Below are positions 31,012 to 41,135 of a DNA stretch of 64,000 bases, piece after piece. Below the pieces are notes generated by a model. That model searched no databases, was not told the origin of the DNA, and saw only the letters and a list, made by a program, of their open reading frames with translations. The first letter of the stretch is position 1, and every line of letters begins with the position of its first letter. The position numbers and the translations under genes are program-made. This DNA is from Leidyana gryllorum EB-2025a (taxonomy: Eukaryota; Apicomplexa), in assembly GCA_048772705.1 (NCBI GenBank), contig JBLWGC010000002.1, forward strand, positions 186,001 to 250,000, written 5' to 3'.

Positions 31012-32850
31012 ATGACCAAGGAAGCTGCTCAGCAGTACAAAGCCCAAGGCAACACGGCCTTCCAGGTGCGTGCGTTCCTCCCAAAACTAAAGTTAGTCAT
31101 CACATCTTCCTCCTACACAGGCCCAACGCTACGAGGAGGCAGTAGACCTCTTTTCAAAAGCTATTGCCGAGGACCCCACCGATCATGTCCTCTACTCCAA
31201 CCGGTCTGGTGCTTATGCATCAATGAAGGACTACACCAACGCCTTGGAAGATGCCAACAAGTGTATAGAACTCAAACCGGACTGGCCCAAAGGCTACAGT
31301 CGTAAAGGATTGGCAGAACACAACTTGGGACACACACTCGAAGCCATTGAAGCCTACGAGGCTGGCCTCAAGTTGGACCCCAACAACGCCGCACTCAAAG
31401 ACGGCCTCGATAGCGCCAAGGCGGCGGGCAGCAGCTGGGCCCAAACCGCCCAGATGGAGATGGCCATCATGGCCAGCTTGTCGCAAGACCCAAAGTTCGC
31501 CAAATACATCCAAGAGGACCCGGAATACGTTCGCAAACTGCTGGGCATCTTCAAACAGATCAGTGGCGCTGCCGGTCAACCTTCCAATGTCGGTCTTTTG
31601 CAGGAAGCCTTCGCTATGGCTCCTCCACGGATCAAGGAGGGCCTCAGCAAACTGATGGGCATCCCCACCGACCCCTCTGACGACTTCCCTGCGCCTCCTC
31701 CTCCTCCCCAACCAACCGCCTCGGCTAAACCCCAGCAGCCAGCGGCGGCGCCTGAGCCCGAAAAACCGAGCGAAGAGAAGCAGGCTGAGGAGTTCAAGCG
31801 TCAAGGCAACAAGGCATACACCGAGAAGAAATTCGAGGAGGCTCTGGCCCTCTACGACAAGGCCCTGGAGCTCTGTCCCACCGAGATCCTCTACGTCAAC
31901 AACAAGGCAGCCGTGTACCTTGAAATGGGTGACTACGACCAGTGCATCAAGACCTGCGAGGAGGCTTTGGAGCTCCCGCGCGCAGGCGAGACTGCCTTCA
32001 GCAAAGTCGCCAAAGTATACGCTCGCATGGCCGGCTGCTATCGCAGACAGCGCAAGTACGACGAGGCCATCAAGATGTACCAAAAGGCTTTGACTGAAGA
32101 CTCAGACCGTCACATCAGAGCCGCACTTAGAGAGTGTGAACGGGAGTTCGAAAAGTGGCAAGCCGAACAATACATGAATCCCGAACTCGCCGAGGAGGTA
32201 AGTGTGTGCTATCGTGTGTGTGTAATAGGAGACGTCGATTTCTTTAGTTGAGATTGAAGGGTAATGAGCAATTCAAGAATAAGGACTACCCGGCGGCCAA
32301 GCAGACTTATGATGATGCGATCAAGAGGAATCCCAAGGACGCTCGTTTGTACGGGAACCGTGCTGCGGCTTACATGCAGTTGTTAGAGTTCCCAAGCGCT
32401 TTGAGAGATGCTGAGAAGGCTCTGGAGTTGGATCCCAAGTTCGTTAAGGCTTGGGCCCGCAAGGGAACCTGTCACTTGAAAATGAGAGATCACAACAAGG
32501 CTCTGACAGCTTATCAGGAGGGTTTGAAGATAGACCCCGACAACGAGGAGTGCAGGAATGGAATGAATATGACCCTGATGGCGGTCCAGCAGATGCAGCG
32601 AAGCAGTGAGGCCGATCCTGAGCAAATCGAGCGTGCTATGGTGAGTGTGTTGGTGTGTGTGAAGGTTTAAGATTGATTGAATTGTCAGGCCGATCCGGAG
32701 ATCCAGCAGATACTGTCTGATCCTCAATTCCGACTGATTCTGGAGCAGTTGCAGCAGGATCCAAGTCGGTTGACCGAGTTTGCTCGTGATCCAAAGATTG
32801 CGGCGGGTATTCAAAAGTTGATGGTAGCTGGAATTCTGCGTACAGCTTAG
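31012..32850 (+). CDS. STI1: Sti1/Hop, Hsp70-Hsp90 organising co-chaperone
   Basis: Four exons: 31012-31065, 31121-32197, 32248-32640 and 32689-32850 (561 aa); introns 55, 50 and 48 nt. It links Hsp70 to Hsp90 through TPR domains. Visible layout: TPR1 from the start ([14 protein letters not shown], then [13 protein letters not shown]), DP1 with a [14 protein letters not shown] stretch, a Pro/Ala linker, TPR2A ([17 protein letters not shown]), TPR2B ([17 protein letters not shown]) and a C-terminal DP2 ([20 protein letters not shown]). The length matches the family. Its presence shows that a canonical Hsp70-Hsp90 system exists elsewhere in the genome. Confidence 0.95.
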
Positions 32851-32978
32851 ATGGCGACAATTGAGTTTTACGCCAATAAACATATGCAATTTGGGTGGTG
32901 TGCGACTTTACATGCACTGTTCCTCAATCACAGTCAAGGGGCAGCGAGTGTGGTGCAGTCTGTCGATTACTCTGCTCC

Positions 32979-34751
32979 ATGGAGAACGACTTTGTTGTGG
33001 GTCAACACAGTGACCCGAATCTTTTCCCAAAGAGTCGGGGACTTGTGGCCCGCGCTCTGTCAAAACAGGGAACTGATGAGCCTATAATACTGGACGAAGA
33101 AGAAGATGACACCAAGGAAGTTAGCATAGAGACAGTGTCTCGTCGATCAGCTGTTCTGATCAATGCAGCCGCTGGTTTGGATGGGTGTGATGACCAAATG
33201 TTACCGGCTTCGTTTCGAGCCATGGAGCACGAACTGGGATTCACACCCGTCACGCTGGGCAGAATCACTCTTGCCCAAACATTGGCCTTAGCACTCGCGT
33301 GCCCCATATGGGGTTTCCTCGCCGATCGGATCAGTCGAAAGAAAGTTCTCGCCTGTGGATGTACACTATGGGGTGTCATGACCCTTCTCATAGCCGCCGC
33401 TCACGACTATTGGCAGATAGTTCTCCTCCGAATGGCTAATGGCTTCTTCATGGGCTCCATTGGCCCAATTAGTCAGTCGATACTCGCGGACAGCAGCCGG
33501 TCTGACGATCGGGGATTCGTCTTTGGGTTAGTGCAGACCTGCAGCAACTTTGGCCGCGTTGTGGGTGGGGTCACCACCACTGCCATCGGTCTCCAATTCT
33601 ACTATGGCATCGCGGGGTGGCGGTACTCCATCGGGACCGTGGGGGTCCTCAGTATCGTCCTCGGCATTGTCATAGGATACGCTCTGCCCCCAATCCCCCG
33701 AAACCTAACTCGCAATCTCTCACCCGAAGATAGGGAACTTGTCAACGCAGTCAAAGCCGCCCGGAAGCGAGGTGTCAGTGCCGACGAACTCAGAGAATCC
33801 ACTGAAGGTTTTCTGCTTGGCACAGCCCAGTCAACCGACAGACTCCAACACGCCACCAGTCTGAGCACTGGAGCTTTCATGGGAGACATCTACAAACACA
33901 GCCTACGACGACCATCTGTATGGCTCATTTTCGCCGAAGGGGTCACCGGAATGATCCCGTGGTCAGCACTCAGTTTTATGACAATGTTCTTCCAGTACTG
34001 CGGTCTCACAGATCTGCAAGCCGGGCTCGTCAACGGAGCAATGCTCGCTGGTGCAATGATCAGTGGCCCCATAGGAGGACTTATCGGAGATTGGATGTCA
34101 TCCCGTGCACCTGACCACGGACGCCCCTTCATGGCACAGTTCAGTATGCTCGCACGCATTCCCGTCCTGGTGGTCTGCTTCCTCATAGTCAGCCGCACAC
34201 CCAGCAGTCTGTCAGAATTCTTCTTGTTGGCACTGTGTCTTGGACTGTCAAGTTTCGCTGGCGCCGCCGTCAACAGACCGATTCTCAGTGACGTAGTCCT
34301 CCCGGAACATCGCGCCACCATTTTCAGTATCGCCATCGCATCCGAGGAAGCTGTGGGAGCCTTACTGGGAGCACCATTGGTCGGTCACTTGGCAGAGAAA
34401 TACTTTGGATATATAGCAACAAGCGCTCTTGTCGAAGACACACCACCTGAAGTCAGACATCAAAATGCCACCGCACTCGGTAAGGCTATGGTGTGGCTGA
34501 CTACAATTCCGTGGGCCATCTCATTTGTGATCTATGCGGGTTTGCACTTTACATACGGCAAGGACAAGAAGAAAATACAGTCACTGACACGCCAACGTTC
34601 TCTGGCTCGGGAAGGCCTCTTTGTTGACGCAGAGAAAGAAGGTGCCCATCCATTCTATGGATTACATCAAGATGCGAAAGGCGAAGCTTCAGAGGACAAC
34701 AGCCCAGGCACGTCTCCCGCAGCAAGTCCCAGGACCCTCCAGCCTCAATGA
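32979..34751 (+). CDS. Major facilitator superfamily transporter (Spinster-like)
   Basis: 590 aa from ATG 32979; the frame is open 28 codons upstream without a better start. About 12 TM helices. The cytoplasmic loop motif between TM2 and TM3 is clear (GFLADRISRKKVLACG), followed by ANGFFMGSIGPISQSILAD. A long central loop carries RNLTRNLSPEDRELV, and the second half has IGGLIGDWMSSRAPDHGRP. The N-terminal ~75 residues are acidic (DEEEDDTKEV) and cytosolic. The C-terminal tail is Ser/Pro-rich. The family resembles Spinster/MFS_1 lipid or organic-anion transporters; the substrate is not inferable. Confidence 0.85.
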   Translation: MENDFVVGQHSDPNLFPKSRGLVARALSKQGTDEPIILDEEEDDTKEVSIETVSRRSAVLINAAAGLDGCDDQMLPASFRAMEHELGFTPVTLGRITLAQTLALALACPIWGFLADRISRKKVLACGCTLWGVMTLLIAAAHDYWQIVLLRMANGFFMGSIGPISQSILADSSRSDDRGFVFGLVQTCSNFGRVVGGVTTTAIGLQFYYGIAGWRYSIGTVGVLSIVLGIVIGYALPPIPRNLTRNLSPEDRELVNAVKAARKRGVSADELRESTEGFLLGTAQSTDRLQHATSLSTGAFMGDIYKHSLRRPSVWLIFAEGVTGMIPWSALSFMTMFFQYCGLTDLQAGLVNGAMLAGAMISGPIGGLIGDWMSSRAPDHGRPFMAQFSMLARIPVLVVCFLIVSRTPSSLSEFFLLALCLGLSSFAGAAVNRPILSDVVLPEHRATIFSIAIASEEAVGALLGAPLVGHLAEKYFGYIATSALVEDTPPEVRHQNATALGKAMVWLTTIPWAISFVIYAGLHFTYGKDKKKIQSLTRQRSLAREGLFVDAEKEGAHPFYGLHQDAKGEASEDNSPGTSPAASPRTLQPQ

Positions 34752-34806
34752 GCGCGCGGTGTGCGTGCGCGTGTGTGTATGTGTGCCGCGCTTACGATAT
34801 CGCGTT

Positions 34807-36879
34807 TCACGCAGTCCGGATCATGTTAGGAGGGAGACCATATGCGGTTTCCAGTACCTGGCACACCTCTGAGACGAAAGCCCCTTGCACCAATACACCG
34901 ATGGGTTTCGTTTTGCCCTTGACCTCGTCCACTTCACAAGTAGTAGCAGCCGCAGCACAAGCTTTCTGCAGCTTTTCGGCGAGTTGTTTGGGATCAATCA
35001 TTGAGAAATTGTGGATTCCGGCAACCCGAGTACGGGTGAAACGTTTGGTCCGTTGGATGGATACGGTGATATGGGCATCGGCCTCGATCATCCCGAAGTC
35101 TTCTGGTCTTGACAACGCATCCTCTGTATCCTGAGAGGCTTGAAGGAGGAGTGTCACAGCTTTCATCCCGTTGGCAATGAATTTTTGCGCAATGGCTTCA
35201 TTGGTCATTGGCGGTAGATCAGCTCCAGTTTTGAGGGCTTGGCGATCAGCCTTCGAGACACACAGATTGAGCAATCGCTGATCCTCGCTCAACAAGGCAT
35301 CCCACCGGCCGGTGAAAGGCTCAACATCTTCGCTTTGATCTGGAACCTCTTCTCCGAGGGCCGGTTTGCATGAGATTTTGGCAAAGATGATGGCTAATGC
35401 ATCTTTGATTTCCTTATCTTGCAACAGCTGTTTGGGGTTGGTGTATCCAGCTAAAGCGAGGAGATCTTTAGACTGGGCGGTCGGTTGGTAGGCGATTACG
35501 GCTCTCATACTCTCATTGCCTGCGGCATTGGCGCCGGCCGCACCCTCGTTTCTGCCACCCTTCTTTTGAGTCTTGGTGGAGGACCCCGCCTTTTTCCCAC
35601 CCTTGCCGCCGGTAGCGGCAGATACGGGTTCGGTGGAGGCGACGGCCGCGAAGCCTTTGAATCCCTGAACGAGCGGATGTGCGCGATTGACTTTAACAAC
35701 ACCAATGCCACCACGTAACTCCTTGACGGTCCACAACTTATTTTTCTTGAAGTGTGTAGACATTCGCTTCAGGTTCTTCCAACTTGTTTTCTTGAGGTCT
35801 ATGCCGCTCAGATCGTCCAACAGCTTGGCATCGATATCGGTGACACCGCGATGCTCCAACCAGGCTGTCAGCTGCGACACAACGGGCTCTTTGGTAGCGA
35901 TAGGCAGAAGTTTGGTGACCATCCCATAGACTGCACTGGCGTCCATAGGCAGCTGTGAATCCACCAGACGGTTCTTGATGACCTCAAAGAGGCAAAACTC
36001 GATAGCGGCGTCTGCTGCTTGTGTGCTATAGTTCCCTCCGGCGGACTGTTCGTCATCAGACGAGCCTCCGGCGGACTTGGCATCTTCATCATCGCCCTCC
36101 CCGGCGGCTTCTCTGTCAGTGACTTTGGCTGACCCTTTATTACGTTCGCGGTCGCTGTCGGCTGCCTCCTCCTCGTCCTCGTCCTGGGCGGCTGGAGGTG
36201 GTGAGCTCACAGCCTCAACGAGGCCTTCAGTATCGCTGCCGGGCTCGTCGCCTGGAGACGCCGGAACACTGTCACCATTGATAGGGACGCAGTTTGAGGC
36301 AGTGAAACCCTCAGGGAGTGGATCGGGAGTCTTCATCTTGAACAAACTGTCTCCCAGAACATGGTGGACAACAAGGAGTTTGCCCTTGTCTGCTTCGGCC
36401 AGCTCTGCTGCTCGCAACAGAACCTGCCCGACCGCGAATGGATAGGGGTTCCCGGCGATCCGTACAGCCCAAACTTGGTTAATGTCCATACCGATGGTGT
36501 GATATCCTCCGGGAGGCACTATACAACCCGGAAGCATCAGGTCTGCCCCCCTGATTAAATACTTGGGGGTCAACACCTGACAGACTATAGCTGGGAGTAA
36601 GTCGGGATATTGCCACAAAAGATGAAGAGTGGGTATCAGTTGGGCCCCTTTCTTCTTTGATAGCGTAAACATCTTGGGCTGATCATCGGACAGGTACAGC
36701 TCTACTGGCTGACCTTTCACAGAGAAACATTGTATGGGTTCCTCGGGTGGAAACACATTCTGGAATGTTTCTAGCCCGTGCTTGGGGTACTGAGCCACGA
36801 ACGCTTGACGCAGATTTTTGCGGTCCTTCTCGCCCAGCACGTTGCTGCGACCCACCAACGGGCCCTTGGCTCTGAACAT
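34807..36879 (-). CDS. EIF2D: Translation factor eIF2D (ligatin)
   Basis: 690 aa from ATG 36879 (MFRAKGPLVGRSNVLGEKDR). eIF2D delivers tRNA to the P site independently of GTP and acts in 40S recycling. The domains match: an N-terminal DUF1947/PUA module (FQNVFPPEEPIQ, then LMLPGCIVPPGGY and VWAVRIAGNPYPFAVGQV), an acidic spacer of ~100 residues, a winged-helix region (EFCLFEVIKNRLVDSQLPM), a SWIB/MDM2 segment and a C-terminal SUI1 fold (ITVSIQRTKRFTRTRVAGI, IGVLVQGAFVSEVCQVLE). A Lys/Gly-rich insert (GGKGGKKAGSSTKTQKKGG) separates the last two. Intronless. It is convergent with the MFS gene, 55 bp between stops. Confidence 0.92.
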   Translation of the reverse strand: MFRAKGPLVGRSNVLGEKDRKNLRQAFVAQYPKHGLETFQNVFPPEEPIQCFSVKGQPVELYLSDDQPKMFTLSKKKGAQLIPTLHLLWQYPDLLPAIVCQVLTPKYLIRGADLMLPGCIVPPGGYHTIGMDINQVWAVRIAGNPYPFAVGQVLLRAAELAEADKGKLLVVHHVLGDSLFKMKTPDPLPEGFTASNCVPINGDSVPASPGDEPGSDTEGLVEAVSSPPPAAQDEDEEEAADSDRERNKGSAKVTDREAAGEGDDEDAKSAGGSSDDEQSAGGNYSTQAADAAIEFCLFEVIKNRLVDSQLPMDASAVYGMVTKLLPIATKEPVVSQLTAWLEHRGVTDIDAKLLDDLSGIDLKKTSWKNLKRMSTHFKKNKLWTVKELRGGIGVVKVNRAHPLVQGFKGFAAVASTEPVSAATGGKGGKKAGSSTKTQKKGGRNEGAAGANAAGNESMRAVIAYQPTAQSKDLLALAGYTNPKQLLQDKEIKDALAIIFAKISCKPALGEEVPDQSEDVEPFTGRWDALLSEDQRLLNLCVSKADRQALKTGADLPPMTNEAIAQKFIANGMKAVTLLLQASQDTEDALSRPEDFGMIEADAHITVSIQRTKRFTRTRVAGIHNFSMIDPKQLAEKLQKACAAAATTCEVDEVKGKTKPIGVLVQGAFVSEVCQVLETAYGLPPNMIRTA

Positions 36880-38315
36880 TACCACCAAAAAACTTTGTCC
36901 CAACCTCCCACACTACTAAAAAGAAGAGCCCAAATACGAGTCGAAGCACTCCTCAGAGATCATCATCACTTCAAAAGCTATCATTAGACCAAAAAGTAGT
37001 GACTATCCCAGCGTCTCACGATCCAATCTCACGCCCACCTGTGTCTCACGCTCCTCATCCAGTGTGATTGCGATGGAATCTGTGATTAGGTGTGGGTGAA
37101 GGGGTGTTCAACCAGTGGAGCGAACAGATTCTGCTAACTCGCCAAAGCGGACCAAAAAGTGTGTGTCAGTGGAGAGAAGACAGCTACTTCTGTCGGCTGA
37201 TGGGAACAGCACAGCGTTCTTCTCGAAAGCCAGCAGCAGTGTTTGGGCTGAGGAGAGAAATGCGTGGGAATGTGGACACCGATCAGTCAAAGTGGCGACA
37301 ATTGCTAAAGTGGCTCTCTGACCAGCCGCCTGCAGTGTGACTGCTGGGCGGGCGTGCGTGGATCGCACTATGACTGAAGGACTGCTGAAGGACTCAGTGG
37401 TGCCCTGAAGTTGCGGGGGAGGACGGGTCCTGCGGGGGGGAATACTTCGCTTCCAGAAAAGTTGGCACTGAACTTGTGACGCGCGATAGAAGAGGGGAAA
37501 GCTCCAGGAAGATCACCAACTCTCGAGCCCACAAGGCGAAGGAATGAGCAAAGGGAACGGAATCTGAGGGACGACTATACAGGTGTGAAAGGTAACGGCG
37601 TGGAGCCGAATATGGCCTTTCGGCCCCAACGAGACTCAGCAGCGGTGGGAAGGAAGGGGGGTCGGAATTGCAGTCAAATGTGATCGACGGCTTGAGATGG
37701 GGAGCCAATGAGCCTCGAGGGCCCCTCCCGACTCTACAAATCGGGAACACCGCCCCCGCTCAAAACATGTTGCATCGGGCTCAAAGGAAGCCAAGTACAG
37801 GGCGGAAAGGGCAAAGTTAGTGACCGCCCTCCACGAAGTCGTCGATTCCAAAGCGATGCGGGAGAGCGCTTTGGCAGTCTGACGGTGGGAAGGCTATGCA
37901 CACGCCCACTTGGAGGAGTGAAGCATCGAGCATTCTTCCGCAGGCACAGGTGAGGAGTTGAGATGCACGCGAGGCGCAAGCTGAGAAAGCAGATTGAATG
38001 GAGAAGTTTGATGGGAGATTGGAGGACCAAAGTGGGGGCGGGGGGCTGGAGAGGTTCCATAGGAAGGCGGGGGATTCAATTTAATTTGCGATCAATGTTG
38101 AATTAAGGACTGTTTGTTAGTCTTTGGGATGCATTGGACGGAAGTAACAATGAGATCCATTAATTAAGGGTCAGTGTCGAGAAAAGGGCAATACTGCCCA
38201 AACTGCACGGTGTGTCTCTAATTGTAGTGGATGATTCCCCAAGGCAAGTGAACTTTTAATCATGAATAATCTTTTAATTAACTTCGTTGGCTTCTGTGTG
38301 TCAATGGTATTTAAT
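36880..38315. other. 1.4-kb intergenic stretch without a supported gene
   Basis: Short ORFs on both strands overlap one another and show no domain. The section nearest 38,315 is AT-rich with TTAATTAA motifs and probably contains the terminator side of the secreted-protein gene. No tRNA or other RNA gene was recognised. Confidence 0.5.
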
Positions 38316-39620
38316 TTAAACGAGCTTGTAGCTGAGCATTGGGTTCTCCAAATCGCGGACGTAGCCATCTTCGGTGCTGAAGCGGGAGGCGAAGTTCGCG
38401 GCCATGCTCCAGTCGTAGTCGTAGCCGACGTTTCTGTTGGTGAAGATAAGGCGGTCGACAGACCAGACGTCCTGCTTGTCGCGGTTCTCGTAGTCGGTGC
38501 GCTCTCTGTCCCAGCTGTAGATAGTGCGGTTGATGAAGGGAGCAACCCAACCGTAGTAGTTGCCGGCGACGCGGTTCACGATGCGGCCGTATTGCTGGTC
38601 GTGAGTGCGGCACGTCGGGGGGTTAGAGGCGGGGCCACAGAGGATCTCATTGACTCTGGGGTAGTAGTAGTTCCAGCCATCGTTGTCATCCGAGCGGATG
38701 TAGACGAAGTAGTTAGCGCGAGGGATGCGCATCTCCCAGGTGAGGTAAGGACCACCATCAGCGGCCTTGGTCATGATATCCAAGATGACGTTGCCAGCGA
38801 TGGCTTGTCTGTAGAGACTGTAGACACCGAGGGCATCCTTGGCAGGCGGGAGGCGGACCTCGAGGTTCTTGACGTAGAAATACAGGCGGTAGTAGCCACC
38901 CCAGGCGGAAGCAAGGTTGTAGGTCCAGGCCCACCAGATGGGAGTGTACTTGACACCCAAAGGCATGACCAAGACACCCTCGGCGAAGCCGTTCTTGGTA
39001 ATGTCAGTGGCAACCGGAGTAAGCTCGCGAACGGACAGCTCAACCTGATTCCACCGGATGTCCGGGCCCCTGGCGAGGGTGTCGCTCGTGAGACTGCTGT
39101 AGTTGAAGCGGACGAATTGATCGGACCACAGCTCATCCTCAAGGTGCTCGAGGGTGATGTGGGCCTCGTAGTTCTCGAGGTCAGGTTGAACCGGCTCCAT
39201 GTTGATGACCACACCAGTGTCAAGGTTGTCATTGCAGTCGTAGATAGGATGCATGTTGAGGGGCTCAATGCCTTCGCCGTCGGTGAGGCTGCGACTGTAC
39301 CACTCGGGCAGACGGTTGTCGTTGGCGCACCAAGTGCAGAAGCGACCATCACAACCGAAGTTGCAAGGGCAGATGCGGTCAAAGTACCAGGCGAGGCCAA
39401 CACGCTTGGTCCAGTTGGCAAAGTAATCGCGGCCAACGTAGTAATTAGTGTTGCCAGGCCTGAGAGTGGCAGGAGTCACACGAGTGATGGTGTAGAGGTT
39501 GGTCTTGTAATTGTGGTCCCAGGTGTAGAAGGAACCAACCATGTCAGTGCCATGGAGAACTTGGCTGTGGCCAGTGAGAGCGGCGCAACCGAGGAAGAAA
39601 AGCTTGGTGAAACCAATCAT
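38316..39620 (-). CDS. Secreted 434-aa protein, probably highly expressed
   Basis: Starts with a clear signal peptide (MIGFTKLFFLGCAALTGHSQ). The mature part is rich in Trp, Tyr and Asn, with a Cys cluster CPCNFGCDGRFCTWC near residue 85 and a second Cys pair near residue 330. Potential N-glycosylation sites are present (NWT, NYS, NRT). No TM helix beyond the signal. Codon choice is strongly biased to C- or G-ending codons (AAC, TAC, GAC, AAG, CTC), unlike most neighbours, which suggests high expression. No family recognised; a matrix, cyst-wall or lectin-like role is possible but unproven. It starts 134 bp from the divergent DMC1 gene. Confidence 0.75.
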   Translation of the reverse strand: MIGFTKLFFLGCAALTGHSQVLHGTDMVGSFYTWDHNYKTNLYTITRVTPATLRPGNTNYYVGRDYFANWTKRVGLAWYFDRICPCNFGCDGRFCTWCANDNRLPEWYSRSLTDGEGIEPLNMHPIYDCNDNLDTGVVINMEPVQPDLENYEAHITLEHLEDELWSDQFVRFNYSSLTSDTLARGPDIRWNQVELSVRELTPVATDITKNGFAEGVLVMPLGVKYTPIWWAWTYNLASAWGGYYRLYFYVKNLEVRLPPAKDALGVYSLYRQAIAGNVILDIMTKAADGGPYLTWEMRIPRANYFVYIRSDDNDGWNYYYPRVNEILCGPASNPPTCRTHDQQYGRIVNRVAGNYYGWVAPFINRTIYSWDRERTDYENRDKQDVWSVDRLIFTNRNVGYDYDWSMAANFASRFSTEDGYVRDLENPMLSYKLV

Positions 39621-39754
39621 GATGTTGAACTGGTTGCTCGAAAGGAGTAGAACAGAAGGAGAGAAGAGAAGCTGATGAGCTGATGTTATTTGATAACATT
39701 ATTATATTACCTGTCGCACACACGTGTGCGACCAGATTCCCAGATTGGTGTCCC

Positions 39755-41112
39755 ATGACGACTGTGCTAGTTGGATCTAAGATAACCTCCACACACGTGA
39801 AGGCACACCCTACACAAGGCACAGGTACACCCCAGATTACACTTTTGCGCTATTTCCATTTCAGCAAAAGAAATTGGTGTCGGTGGCCACCCGGATGAAG
39901 TGGATGTCACTGAATCTGTCGATGATTTGGACGATGGCACCGTGGTAGAAGAAGAATCCTTCCAGGAAATCGATAAGCTCTATGAAGTTGGTGTGTCGCT
40001 CGCGGATATCGCTAAGCTGAAGACCTCAGGCTGTTGTACCGTCCTTTCTGTACTTCAAGCTACACGGAAGGACCTCTGTCACGTGACCGGATTCACAGAT
40101 ACGAAAGCCGAGAAGATAATGGAAGCAGCTTCTAAGATCGCTGGTGACTCCTTCAACTTTGTGAGTGGAGCCGCCCTTCTGGTGCGCAGGGCGATGGTGC
40201 TGCGCATCGGGACTGGGTGTCGTGCTCTTGATCAACTACTTGGAGGAGGTATTGAGACCATGGCTATGACTGAGGTCTTTGGAGAGAGTAGGACTGGGAA
40301 AACACAGCTTTGCCATACGCTGTGCGTCACGGGTGAGTCGAACGGTTCAGCTGCTTTGCTTTATGAGGTCGCAGCACAATTGCCACATGAAATGAATGGT
40401 GGGAACGGTAAAGTCTGCTTCATAGACACCGAAAATACCTTCCGACCCGAGAAGATCAAGAAGATATCAGAAAGGTTCGGTCTGGACGGCGATGCGTAAG
40501 TACTGCTTTTGAGAGTTCCTGTCCAGTGATGAATGTGCTTAGGGTGTTGGACAACATATTGTACGCTCGGGCGTATACGCATGAACATCTGAACCAGTTG
40601 TTGTGCGCCGCAGCTGCCAAAATGGTTGAAGACTGCTATAGTATGCTGGTGATTGATTCCATCATGGCGCTCTTCCGAGCCGACTTTTCTGGTCGAGGTG
40701 ATCTGGCAGAGCGTCAACAGGTGCTCGGGCGAACGCTCAACAAGTAAGTATCGTAAAATTCGACCTTCAATGGACTTTTCAATTTCCTCAGGTTGCAGAA
40801 GATTGCTGACCAATTCAACATTGCCGTTTTCTACACGAACCACGTTATGGCGGACCCCTCTGGCGGAGTGGCTTTGGTGGCAAACCCCCCCAAACCGGTA
40901 GGGGGTCACGTGCTCGGCCATGCGTCGACACACAGACTCAGTCTGCGTGTTGCACGGGGAGATGTTCGGATCGCTAAAGTCTACGACTCACCTTGTCTGG
41001 CGGCATCTGATGCTCCCTTTCAAATCTCAGGTGAGTGACGAGTCCAGCGGATGCAGACCGCCAACCACGTATTATTCAAATAGATCAAGGCATCACCGAT
41101 GCTCCACAATAA
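39755..41112 (+). CDS. DMC1: Meiotic recombinase DMC1
   Basis: Six exons: 39755-39824, 39865-40332, 40375-40495, 40543-40743, 40792-41030 and 41084-41112 (375 aa); introns 40, 42, 47, 48 and 53 nt. The 42-nt intron is in frame but splits the family motif CVT|AQLP, so it is real. N-terminal HhH region ([17 protein letters not shown]), Walker [14 protein letters not shown] (most homologues have GEFRTGKTQ), IDTENTFRP, Walker [25 protein letters not shown]. The IDTENTFRP and SIMALFR signatures favour DMC1 over RAD51. The N terminus is ~35 residues longer than usual. DMC1 performs homologous strand exchange in meiosis. Confidence 0.93.
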
Positions 41113-41135
41113 TTGGATGTCTACTAGTGCGGCTC

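Noticed and set aside
31012-32850. Two separate TPR genes rather than one STI1
   Set aside because: The intervening 50-nt segment has GTAAGT and TTTAG ends and splicing gives the canonical TPR1-DP1-TPR2A-TPR2B-DP2 order.
36904-38100. Several 60-120-aa ORFs between eIF2D and the secreted-protein gene
   Set aside because: They overlap on both strands in a GC-balanced sequence and contain no recognisable protein segment.
38262-39650. 462-aa plus-strand ORF
   Set aside because: Antisense of the secreted 434-aa gene, whose strong codon bias leaves the opposite strand open; Val/Asp-rich translation has no signal or domain.
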